A stretch of 64,000 bases of DNA, taken from positions 1-64,000 of the forward strand of contig NZ_SRSO01000026.1 in assembly GCF_004791695.1 (NCBI RefSeq), read 5' to 3'. The notes beneath the pieces are model-generated. The model saw only the letters and a list, made by a program, of their open reading frames with translations, ran no database searches and was not told the DNA's origin. Shown here piece by piece: positions 34,709-42,923 of the stretch. The position numbers and the translations under genes were made by a program. This DNA is from Flavivirga rizhaonensis (lineage in GTDB: Bacteria > Bacteroidota > Bacteroidia > Flavobacteriales > Flavobacteriaceae). Within the stretch, counting starts at the first letter, position 1; every line of letters starts with the position of its first letter.

Positions 34709-35635
34709 ATGAAAGTTACAGTTGTAGGAGCAGGAGCAGTAGGCGCAAGTTGTGCAGAGTATATTGCTATTAAAGATTTTGCTTCAGAAGTCGTTTTATT
34801 AGACATTAAAGAAGGTTATGCAGAAGGAAAAGCCATGGATTTAATGCAAACTGCATCATTGAATGGTTTTGACACTAAAATAACCGGTATAACAAACGAT
34901 TACAGTAAAACAGCAAATAGTGATATTTGTGTAATAACCTCAGGGATTCCTCGTAAACCAGGAATGACACGTGAAGAATTAATAGGAATTAATGCCGGTA
35001 TTGTAAAAGCAGTATCATCAAGTTTAATAGAGCATTCTCCAAATACAATTCTTATAGTTGTGAGTAATCCAATGGATACCATGACGTATTTAGCACATAA
35101 ATCAACTAACTTACCTAAAAATAAAATCATTGGTATGGGGGGGGCTTTAGATTCTGCTCGATTTAAGTATAGATTAGCAGAAGCTTTAGGTGCTCCTATT
35201 AGTGATGTTGATGGTATGGTAATTGGCGGACATAGTGATACAGGTATGGTACCATTAACAAGCCATGCAACTAGAAACAGTATTAAAGTATCTGAGTTTT
35301 TAAGTGATGATAGATTAAATCAAGTAAAAGAGGATACTAAAGTAGGTGGAGCTACACTTACTAAATTATTAGGGACTTCTGCTTGGTATGCACCTGGTGC
35401 TGCAGTAAGTGCTTTGGTACAAGCCATTGCTTGTGATCAGAAAAAAATGTTCCCATGTTCTACGTTTTTAGAAGGAGAATATGGTTTAAATGATATCTGT
35501 ATTGGAGTGCCCGTTATTTTAGGTAGAAATGGTATTGAAAGTATTGTTGATATACCACTAAGCGATGCTGAAAAAGCACACATGCAATCTAGTGCAGAAG
35601 GCGTTAGAAAAACAAACGGTTTATTAGAATTATAA
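34709..35635 (+). CDS. mdh: Malate dehydrogenase
   Basis: 308 aa NAD-dependent, LDH-like malate dehydrogenase of the TCA cycle. The dinucleotide motif GAGAVGASCAEYIA (Gly 7 onwards), substrate Arg residues in GIPRKPGMTREELIG, VVSNPMDTMTYLA, and the catalytic GGHSDTGMVPL are all present. I chose the ATG at 34709. The frame is open upstream to 34631, but no ATG and no conserved sequence lies there, and the Rossmann motif must be near the N-terminus. Confidence 0.95.
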   Translation: MKVTVVGAGAVGASCAEYIAIKDFASEVVLLDIKEGYAEGKAMDLMQTASLNGFDTKITGITNDYSKTANSDICVITSGIPRKPGMTREELIGINAGIVKAVSSSLIEHSPNTILIVVSNPMDTMTYLAHKSTNLPKNKIIGMGGALDSARFKYRLAEALGAPISDVDGMVIGGHSDTGMVPLTSHATRNSIKVSEFLSDDRLNQVKEDTKVGGATLTKLLGTSAWYAPGAAVSALVQAIACDQKKMFPCSTFLEGEYGLNDICIGVPVILGRNGIESIVDIPLSDAEKAHMQSSAEGVRKTNGLLEL

Positions 35636-35706
35636 AAGTTTATTTTTTAGACACCAAAAATTAAGAAATAATATAACATTCAATACTTTATAGTATATAT
35701 TTATAT

Positions 35707-35730
35707 AAAGACTGTAGAAATACAGTCTTT
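35707..35730 (+). terminator. mdh terminator
   Basis: AAAGACTGTA/TACAGTCTTT, a perfect 10-bp stem with a GAAA tetraloop, followed by ATTTTTTTAT. Confidence 0.9.
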
Positions 35731-35835
35731 ATTTTTTTATATTTGGGACTTGAAACATCTAAGACAAGATCTTCGCAATTAGAGAAAAGTTTATTAGGTG
35801 CTACATGTAACAATTAAAACAGTAGATAAACACGC

Positions 35836-36459
35836 ATGAAAGCGAAATGGTACTTTAGTACTTTAGTGATTGCACTTACTTTATTAGGTGTTTGCCAAAA
35901 GCAAATTTCTGTACCCAATCAGGAAATTGTTATGGAATTTGTTTATGAAGAGGTGACATCAGACGAAGTTCAGGATGCCATTGCAGTTGTAAAGAAACAA
36001 TTGCAAACTTTAGGAATAGATAACATACAGGTAGGAGAAAAAGAAGATGGGAGATTAAAAATTACGTATTACAGTGATGTTAATGCAGCTAGTATAAAAA
36101 AGATTCTTTCTAAAGAGAAAAAGTTAGCACTTGATTATACATCCTATAACCATGGTGAAGAGGATTCCAAACTTCCTTCTAACGAAAATAAAAACAGTTA
36201 TAATTTAGACGTATATGAAATCCAAAAGGGTGTAGATGGCGAATCTGACTTAAATGGAACATATGTTGTCGAATTAAAACACGAATACGATCGATTTTCT
36301 AGCCCTAATTTTTACATAAGTAGAATAGATATTAGTGAAGAAGATAGGATTGTTAAAATAGCCTATAAAGTACGTAGGCATATTGCAATTGCAATAGATG
36401 ACATGTCTCATAGTGTCCCTGATGTTAGGGCGGGACCAGTACCTTTAGGTAATTCTTGA
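35836..36459 (+). CDS. Conserved protein resembling the SecD periplasmic head, upstream of secDF
   Basis: 207 aa. A hydrophobic N-terminus (ALTLLGVCQKQ) could be a signal or lipoprotein-like segment. Residues about 30-85 (MEFVYEEVTSDEVQDAIAVV to DGRLKITYYSD) resemble by pattern the ferredoxin-like P1 repeat of SecD (ALEVLRKRIDEFGV to GRILVELPG). The rest is acidic and shows no family signature. It precedes secDF on the same strand by 236 bp. A role with the Sec accessory complex is only a context guess. Confidence 0.6.
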   Translation: MKAKWYFSTLVIALTLLGVCQKQISVPNQEIVMEFVYEEVTSDEVQDAIAVVKKQLQTLGIDNIQVGEKEDGRLKITYYSDVNAASIKKILSKEKKLALDYTSYNHGEEDSKLPSNENKNSYNLDVYEIQKGVDGESDLNGTYVVELKHEYDRFSSPNFYISRIDISEEDRIVKIAYKVRRHIAIAIDDMSHSVPDVRAGPVPLGNS

Positions 36460-36695
36460 TCTTAAATAATGCTTTTTTACTTTTTCAGATATGGGTATAT
36501 ATCTTTAGAAAAGAAAATATAATTTTAAAAGCATTTCCCAAAAAACAAAAAAATGTTACAAGACTTTGGTTTTTTTCACACATTTGAAAAAGCAACAAAA
36601 GGTCTTACCAGAATCACAAAAAAATAATTGTCAAATTATAGAGCAAACTATGTAGTAGTTCGTTTTAGAAAATTTGACCATAAAATAATAGAAGA

Positions 36696-39686
36696 ATGCA
36701 AAATAAAGGATTAGTAAAACTATTTGCTATTTTATTTGGATTGGTAAGTATTTATCAATTATCGTTTACATTTAAAGCAAGTCAAATAGAAAATAGTGCA
36801 GAGGAGATAGCAATTAATAAAATTCCCGAAACGGAAGATGATTATCGCGCTAAGAGGAGCTTAGAAGAAGTTAATTATTTAGAGTCTATTGCAACCGATA
36901 CCGTTTTTAACTTAGGTATTGGTAAATTCACTTACAATGAAGTAAAAGAAAAATCGATGCCTTTAGGTCTAGACCTTAAAGGAGGGGTTAGTGTAACATT
37001 ACAAATTTCTGTAAGAGATATATTAGAAGGCTTAGCAAATAAAAGTAAAGACCCAGTATTTAATAAAGCATTAGATGATGCAGAAGAGTTTCAAAAAGAT
37101 GCACAAGAATCTTATTTGGAATCTTTTTACAGAGCTTTTGATCTTATTAAAGGAGATACAAAATTAGCATCACCAGATATTTTTTATACAAAAGATTTAG
37201 ATGGCGAAATTAATAGTAATATGTCTGATGATGAGGCTAAACAAGTTATTGAAAGAAAAGTAGATGAATCTATCGTTTCAGCTTTTGAAGTATTACGTAA
37301 ACGTATTGATGAATTTGGTGTAACACAACCAACTATTCAACGTCTCGGTAATTCAGGTCGTATTTTAGTTGAGTTACCGGGTGTTAAAGATAAAGAGCGT
37401 GCTATTAAATTATTACAAAATACAGCACAATTAGAGTTTTGGGATGCTTATAAAGGAGAGCAATTCTTTGGTTTTTTAGCACAAGCTAACGAACTTTTAA
37501 AAGAATCTGTAAAACCTGAAATTGCAAAAGAAGAACAAGAGCCTCAAGACGGAGAGACTACTGAAGATGATACTATTGATGATCTTTTAGGAGATGCAAC
37601 AACAGATTCTACAGCGGTAGCATCTGAAAACAATCCTATTTTAGATTTATTCAGAGGTCAAGGTTATCAAGGAGGTCCAGTAATTGGAAGATTCGAACTT
37701 AAAGATAAAGAAATACTTCTTGATTATTTAAACAGACCAGAAGTAAGAGCGTTATTACCAGCAGAACAACGTTATGCTAAATTCGTTTTTGGAAAACCGG
37801 AAAAAGATAGTGAAATAGTTGATTTATATGCTTTAATAGGAAATAGAGATAACACACCGCCATTAAGTGGAGCTGTTATTGTAGATGCTCGTAATCAATT
37901 TGACGCTTCAAACAGATCTGAAGTTTCTATGCAAATGAATGCAAAAGGAGCTAAGATATGGGAAGACATGACTGGTAAAGCATATGCACAACAAAGTCAA
38001 ATAGCCATTGTTTTAGATGATATTGTATATTCTGCACCAGGTGTTACAACTGGACCTATTGCTGGGGGAAACTCCTCAATTTCTGGAAATTTTACATTAA
38101 ATGAAGCAGTCGATTTAGCAAACGTATTACGCGCAGGTAAATTACCAGCTTCTGCTGATATTATTCAAAGTGAAGTTGTTGGTCCATCGCTTGGTCAAGA
38201 GGCAATTGATAGTGGTACAATGTCATTCTTAATAGCATTGGCATTAGTATTAATATGGATGGTATTTTATTATGGTAAAGCTGGTGGGGTTGCAGATGTA
38301 GCTATGTTGTTAAATATCTTATTAATCTTTGGTATTTTATCAGGGCTAGGAGCTGTGTTAACATTACCAGGTATTGCAGGTATCGTATTAACAATAGGTA
38401 TGTCGGTAGATGCAAACGTGCTTATCTTCGAGCGTATCCGAGAAGAACTAACGAAAGGAAAAGGCCAAAAAGAGGCTATTAAAGATGGTTTTAGTAATGC
38501 ATTATCTTCTATCTTAGATGCTAACATTACTACTGGTTTAACAGCATTAATTTTATTCATATTTGGTTCAGGACCAATTAAAGGATTTGCTACTACTTTA
38601 TTAATAGGTATAGGTACTTCTTTATTTACAGCTATATTTATTACTAGATTGTTAATTGACTGGTATGCAAATAAGAATGGTAAATTAGATTTTTCTACAG
38701 CAGTAACAAAAAATCTTTTCAGAAACATAAATATTGAATTCTTACAGAAACGTAAAATAGCTTACATTATTTCTGGAGCTTTCATTTTGTTGAGTTTAGG
38801 ATCCTTGTTTACAAATAGTTTAGATCAAGGTGTTGACTTTGTTGGAGGTAGAACATATCAAGTACGTTTTGCACAAGATGTCAGTGCTTCAGAAATCACA
38901 AATACCTTATCAAAACCAGACGTTTTTGGTAGTGCAGCTGCAAAAACTCTTGGAGATGCTAATCAGTTAAAAATTACGACTAAATATAAAGTAAATGAAA
39001 CAGGTGCTGAGGTTGATGAAGCTATTAGGAAATCATTATTTGAAGCCTTACAGCCCCATTTAGATGGTATGTCTTATGACGATTTTATTAGTGATTCTGA
39101 TTCTAAGACTGTTGGTTTAATGAAATATGATAAAGTAAGTCCAACCATTGCAGATGATATTAAACAAGCGTCATTCTGGGCGATTTTAGGATCTTTAATA
39201 GTTGTATTCCTTTATATATTAATTCGTTTTAAAAGATGGCAATTCTCTTTAGGGGCAGTAGCAGCAGTATTCCATGATGTATTAATTGTATTAGGAATAT
39301 TCTCTTTAACATATAAGTTTATGCCATTTAATATGGAAATAGACCAAGCGTTCATTGCAGCTATATTAACAGTTATTGGTTACTCACTAAATGATACCGT
39401 GGTTGTATTTGATAGAATTCGTGAATTCTTTAATGATCATGCTAATTGGGAGTTTAACCGTGTTGTGAATGTATCGCTTAGTAGCACCTTAAGTAGAACA
39501 TTAAATACGTCGTTAACAACGTTAGTAGTGTTATTGGCCATCTTTATTTTTGGTGGAGATTCTATTAGAGGCTTTATGTTTGCCTTAATAGTTGGTGTAA
39601 TAGTAGGAACCTATTCGTCTTTATTTATTGCAACACCAATCATGTATGATTCAGTTCAAAAACTAGAAGATAAGAAGAAGAAATAA
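36696..39686 (+). CDS. secDF: Fused SecDF protein-export subunit
   Basis: 996 aa. A proton-driven accessory of the Sec translocon. The SecD half has one N-terminal helix, a large periplasmic head (FEVLRKRIDEFGVTQPTIQRLG) and five helices with GIVLTIGMSVDANVLIFERIREEL. The SecF half starts near 680 with QKRKIAYIISGAFILLSLGS, GVDFVGGRTYQVRF, and the matching AILTVIGYSLNDTVVVFDRIREF. The acidic, low-complexity insert (about 270-310) in the head is common in Bacteroidota. Fusion of SecD and SecF is normal for this phylum. Confidence 0.96.
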   Translation: MQNKGLVKLFAILFGLVSIYQLSFTFKASQIENSAEEIAINKIPETEDDYRAKRSLEEVNYLESIATDTVFNLGIGKFTYNEVKEKSMPLGLDLKGGVSVTLQISVRDILEGLANKSKDPVFNKALDDAEEFQKDAQESYLESFYRAFDLIKGDTKLASPDIFYTKDLDGEINSNMSDDEAKQVIERKVDESIVSAFEVLRKRIDEFGVTQPTIQRLGNSGRILVELPGVKDKERAIKLLQNTAQLEFWDAYKGEQFFGFLAQANELLKESVKPEIAKEEQEPQDGETTEDDTIDDLLGDATTDSTAVASENNPILDLFRGQGYQGGPVIGRFELKDKEILLDYLNRPEVRALLPAEQRYAKFVFGKPEKDSEIVDLYALIGNRDNTPPLSGAVIVDARNQFDASNRSEVSMQMNAKGAKIWEDMTGKAYAQQSQIAIVLDDIVYSAPGVTTGPIAGGNSSISGNFTLNEAVDLANVLRAGKLPASADIIQSEVVGPSLGQEAIDSGTMSFLIALALVLIWMVFYYGKAGGVADVAMLLNILLIFGILSGLGAVLTLPGIAGIVLTIGMSVDANVLIFERIREELTKGKGQKEAIKDGFSNALSSILDANITTGLTALILFIFGSGPIKGFATTLLIGIGTSLFTAIFITRLLIDWYANKNGKLDFSTAVTKNLFRNINIEFLQKRKIAYIISGAFILLSLGSLFTNSLDQGVDFVGGRTYQVRFAQDVSASEITNTLSKPDVFGSAAAKTLGDANQLKITTKYKVNETGAEVDEAIRKSLFEALQPHLDGMSYDDFISDSDSKTVGLMKYDKVSPTIADDIKQASFWAILGSLIVVFLYILIRFKRWQFSLGAVAAVFHDVLIVLGIFSLTYKFMPFNMEIDQAFIAAILTVIGYSLNDTVVVFDRIREFFNDHANWEFNRVVNVSLSSTLSRTLNTSLTTLVVLLAIFIFGGDSIRGFMFALIVGVIVGTYSSLFIATPIMYDSVQKLEDKKKK

Positions 39687-39829
39687 ACTAACTCAAACTA
39701 TTTTTCTTCGTAATGAGCCTGTCAGCATTTTGTTGATGGGCTTTTTATTTGTCATTTCTGCGATTTATGCTGAACTCGTTTCAATCAGATTAAGGCGAAG
39801 AAGAATTACGTTTTCAATGGAATAAAAAT

Positions 39830-40159
39830 ATGAAACGTTGGGCGAAACCAGATGTCACTATTTTTGACGAAACAGATATTCGCTTTACTACTAAAAATGA
39901 TGTACTTTATGCTATTCAGTTAGCGATACCTAAAAACGGAATAACTAAAATTAAATTTTTAGGAACAAACAATATTCCAAGGTCCATTAAAAAAATAGAA
40001 AAGATCGAATTGGTGGGTCATGGAAAAGTACCTTTTAAATGTTTTGATGATAGAATATAAATTAAGTTATCTAATACATTACCAAATCTAACAGCTTTAG
40101 TTTTTAAGGTTAGCATTAAAGGTGAATTGAAAAAAGTACTGCACAAAGGCAATAGATAG
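39830..40159 (+). pseudogene. Remnant of the C-terminus of an alpha-L-fucosidase
   Basis: The frame from ATG 39830 encodes DIRFTTKNDVLYAIQLAIPK, the C-terminal beta-domain motif of GH29 fucosidases, then stops at TAA 40058-40060. The same frame continues for another 32 codons (LSNTLPNLTALVFKVSIKGE to a TAG at 40159), again as in the family. The catalytic domain is absent, and the flanking DNA upstream has in-frame stops. A broken leftover of a carbohydrate-degrading gene. Confidence 0.65.
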
Positions 40160-40464
40160 TATTTACCTTTATAGAGGATTTGTGTTTTATGTTAGAGGTT
40201 GGTTGCTATAAAGAAAATAGACTGTCAGTCACGTTACAGAAAGGATTTTGTTTTGACAAACTCTACTATAATTATATTTGTCATATTGACGCTAGGAGAT
40301 ATCGTATCATATTGGTTTTTTAGAGGTCAATATTGCAAGATTTACCTCGTTTTTCTTTTTTTTGAAATTTAATCGAAAAGAATTCTCCGAGGCTCTGCCT
40401 CCGAGGATAGTTCGGTTCGTTTTAAGAAATTCTTTATTACCTAGTTAGCTTGCCTTGAAGTAGT
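40160..40464. other. Gene-free region with a GC-richer hairpin
   Basis: About 300 bp with no credible frame. CTCCGAGG occurs twice around GAGGCTCTGCCTC (near 40386-40408), forming a small hairpin that may act as a terminator for the ACBP-psd operon. Otherwise nothing recognisable. Confidence 0.4.
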
Positions 40465-40731
40465 TTATTCTCTATACAAAAAATAGCTATTCACTAATTC
40501 TATATACATGCGTTTTGCTTCATCCTCACTAATGTTTTTAGCTTGAAACAATGCATTAGTTTTAAAAGCATTAATTATAGGTTTCTTGCTTTTTGGTCTA
40601 CCATAGTCGTTAGTAGCTTTTTTATAGTAGGCATAAAGCTTTAAAAGCGTATCAGCAGGAAAAGGTTCTGTATGCGCATTTACTCTATTAACGGCATTTT
40701 GGAATTCTATGTCTAAATCTTTATCTGTCAT
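40465..40731 (-). CDS. Acyl-CoA-binding protein
   Basis: 88 aa, a four-helix ACBP: DIEFQNAVNRVNAHTEPFPA, LKLYAYYKKATNDYG, and AFKTNALFQAKNISEDEAKR (the family has W where F appears in the K-W-DAW region). Binds long-chain acyl-CoA in the cytoplasm. Its ATG overlaps the psd stop (TAATG at 40731), which places it as the last gene of a phospholipid operon. Confidence 0.88.
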   Translation of the reverse strand: MTDKDLDIEFQNAVNRVNAHTEPFPADTLLKLYAYYKKATNDYGRPKSKKPIINAFKTNALFQAKNISEDEAKRMYIELVNSYFLYRE

Positions 40732-41381
40732 TAAACTTCGGCGATAACACTTTCACCACCGCGAACTTTTTGATTAAGCTGTACTTTAATATTAGTATCT
40801 AAAGGTAAATATAAATCCACTCTGGAACCAAATTTTATAAAGCCTGAGTCTTCCCCTTGTAACGCTTTATCATTTAGCTTAGCATAGTTTACAATACGCT
40901 TTGCTAAAGCACCTGCGATTTGCCTGTATAGGACTTTGCCATAAGTCTCATTTTCTACAACAACTGTAGTACGTTCGTTTTCTTCACTTGCTTTAGGATG
41001 CCATGCCACTAAATATTTGCCTGGATGGTATTTACTAAAAATAACATTGCCACTAATAGGATAACGGGTAACATGGACGTTTATTGGAGACATAAACACA
41101 CTTACTTGCAAGCGTTTTTCTTTGAAGTATTCCTTTTCAAACACTTCTTCAATAACAACAACTTTTCCATCAACAGGAGAAACTACTTGTTTACTATTTA
41201 AAGATGTATGACGCTTAGGGTTTCTAAAAAATTGAAGGATGAGTATTAAAAACGCTAGAAGAGCAACTAAAATAAGTATTCTTAGCCATCCAATTTCAAT
41301 AAAATTGTCGACCAATAAAAAGGATGCAATAATAAAGATAAAAGTTATAAGTATAATTTTATGGCCTTCCTTATGAAACAT
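40731..41381 (-). CDS. psd: Phosphatidylserine decarboxylase (short, archaeal-type)
   Basis: 216 aa. Converts phosphatidylserine to phosphatidylethanolamine at the membrane. Two N-terminal hydrophobic segments (about 9-50) precede VVSPVDGKVVVIEEV, SVFMSPINVHVTRYPISG, and GFIKFGSRVDLYLP. The Gly-Ser of FGSR is the self-cleavage site that makes the pyruvoyl group. The short length fits the type found in Bacteroidota. It overlaps cdsA by 11 bp. Confidence 0.93.
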   Translation of the reverse strand: MFHKEGHKIILITFIFIIASFLLVDNFIEIGWLRILILVALLAFLILILQFFRNPKRHTSLNSKQVVSPVDGKVVVIEEVFEKEYFKEKRLQVSVFMSPINVHVTRYPISGNVIFSKYHPGKYLVAWHPKASEENERTTVVVENETYGKVLYRQIAGALAKRIVNYAKLNDKALQGEDSGFIKFGSRVDLYLPLDTNIKVQLNQKVRGGESVIAEV

Positions 41382-42192
41382 ATTGTAAAATTCTTAAAAA
41401 TAAATATATAAATGGAGCTGCAAAAATGATACTGTCTAGTCGATCTAATAATCCACCATGCCCAGGCATAATTACACCGCTATCTTTAACGTTAGCTTGT
41501 CTTTTAAACTTAGACTCTGTTAAGTCTCCTAAAGTTCCAAATACACTAATAATAATACTTAAAATTAGCCAATTTGTAAAACCCAATATTTCTGTAAAGG
41601 TAGCAATAAAATAGCTTGCCACGCACGAAAAAAATAAACCACCAAGAAAACCCTCTACTGTTTTTTTGGGAGAAATCTTTTCAAAAAGTTTTTGCCTTCC
41701 AAAGTTTTTACCAACTAAAAAAGCGAATGTATCATTCACCCAAACTAAAATAAAAGATCCTAATAATATATTTGGATTATAGTTTTCATGGTAATTTGCA
41801 ATTAAGATTAAGAATACAAACGCACTTGATAAATAGAATGTTGTGAGAATAAATCGCTTTGAAGCAAAAAGAGGAATTATTTTTTCTGAAAATAGATCTT
41901 TTATTAAAAACAACTCAACAAAAATGGTAACCACCATAAGTATTTGAGTAGCTTCATCTAATCCAGTATCAGTATTTAATACAGATTGCCAATAACCGAA
42001 AATAGCATAAAGTATAATAAAAATAATGTAAGGAATGTAGCTTTTAAGTTGAATGAGTTTTTTAAACTCTCCCATGCAAACTAAACCGAAAATAAAAAAC
42101 ACAGCGATTAACAACTGTTCATAATTCAAGGATAGAATTAATAATAAGACATAGAGTAGCCCAGAAAATGACCGAATAAGAATTTCTTTCAT
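41371..42192 (-). CDS. cdsA: Phosphatidate cytidylyltransferase
   Basis: 273 aa integral membrane enzyme making CDP-diacylglycerol. About eight helices are visible. The signature VFGTLGDLTESKFKRQANVKDSG...PGHGGLLDRLDS is the CdsA motif, with acidic residues for metal. WVNDTFAFLVGKNFGRQKLFEKISPKKTVEGFLGG precedes it. It lies 1 bp after the LUD gene and overlaps psd, so the two phospholipid enzymes are made together. Confidence 0.95.
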   Translation of the reverse strand: MKEILIRSFSGLLYVLLLILSLNYEQLLIAVFFIFGLVCMGEFKKLIQLKSYIPYIIFIILYAIFGYWQSVLNTDTGLDEATQILMVVTIFVELFLIKDLFSEKIIPLFASKRFILTTFYLSSAFVFLILIANYHENYNPNILLGSFILVWVNDTFAFLVGKNFGRQKLFEKISPKKTVEGFLGGLFFSCVASYFIATFTEILGFTNWLILSIIISVFGTLGDLTESKFKRQANVKDSGVIMPGHGGLLDRLDSIIFAAPFIYLFLRILQYVS

Positions 42193-42193
42193 T

Positions 42194-42802
42194 CTATAAA
42201 TCTTCTAAAAGTAGTAGGTATAGATTTTTTGCACTGCTACCATAACTTAGAAAATCTTTTTCATCACCAGATTTAAAATGTTTTATGGTTGTAATATTAG
42301 TTGGGATTTTTTGCCTGTTTTTAGATTTTATTCCGCGTAAACCTTCCCCAATGTTTTCAACAATTTGACTTGTAGTAGCAAATACAATAAAGTTTACAGA
42401 TAATTCAGGAAGTTTCTTTTCGAAAATTTGTTTTGAAGTGATGAGTAATGATCCATCATTAGCAATAAGATTTTCGCATGTTGTTAAAAAAAAAGTTGAT
42501 TCACTTATCTTGTTTGTTTCTTTGAGATTAGAGTTTTTGAATTTACTTTTTAAATTCTCATCAAATAATAAAACCTTTTTTTCTTTCCAGTTGTTTTCTT
42601 CAAGAATATGGTCTAAATTAAAAAAGACTTCGTTTAAATTCTCACAATACAAGAACTTACCGCCATTAGCTTTAAAGTTTATAGTAAACCTTTCGTCTAT
42701 TGGCAGTTTTATTTCCGGCATGTATTTACCTCTATCGTCAGATTTTAATTCTTCACCTGACTGTTCAGATTTTGAACGAAAAATTTTTCTAAAAAGACTC
42801 AT
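42194..42802 (-). CDS. LUD-domain (LutC/YkgG-like) protein
   Basis: 202 aa. The C-terminal two thirds resemble the LUD domain: FFLTTCENLIANDGSLLITS, NFIVFATTSQIVENIGEGLRGI. No iron-sulfur motifs and no LutA/LutB partners nearby, so lactate oxidation is unlikely. The family in Bacteroidota sits conservatively between ftsH and cdsA. Role unknown. Separated from ftsH by a strong hairpin. Confidence 0.75.
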   Translation of the reverse strand: MSLFRKIFRSKSEQSGEELKSDDRGKYMPEIKLPIDERFTINFKANGGKFLYCENLNEVFFNLDHILEENNWKEKKVLLFDENLKSKFKNSNLKETNKISESTFFLTTCENLIANDGSLLITSKQIFEKKLPELSVNFIVFATTSQIVENIGEGLRGIKSKNRQKIPTNITTIKHFKSGDEKDFLSYGSSAKNLYLLLLEDL

Positions 42803-42850
42803 TTAAGTGGTTGCTATTAATAGAATTCTTTTTGAGGTTTATCAAATATA

Positions 42851-42890
42851 AAAAATCTTAAATTAACCATACGATTAATTTAAGATTTTT
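42851..42890 (-). terminator. Perfect 16-bp hairpin between ftsH and the LUD gene
   Basis: AAAAATCTTAAATTAA and its exact complement flank an 8-nt loop. In the minus-strand sense it is followed by an A/T tract and would end or attenuate transcription from rsfS-ftsH before the LUD-cdsA-psd-ACBP genes. Confidence 0.7.
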
Positions 42891-42923
42891 ACTGAAAGCT
42901 TAACAAAAATATATGTTAATAAG

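Noticed and set aside
36553..36627. 24-codon ORF upstream of secDF (MLQDFGFFHTFEKATKGLTR)
   Set aside because: Short, with neither a promoter nor a terminator that would make it a leader. There is no codon bias that would suggest sensing. Kept only as a curiosity.
38270..38728. 152-codon frame antisense to secDF
   Set aside because: A shadow of the membrane-helix codons of secDF; no promoter and no family signal.
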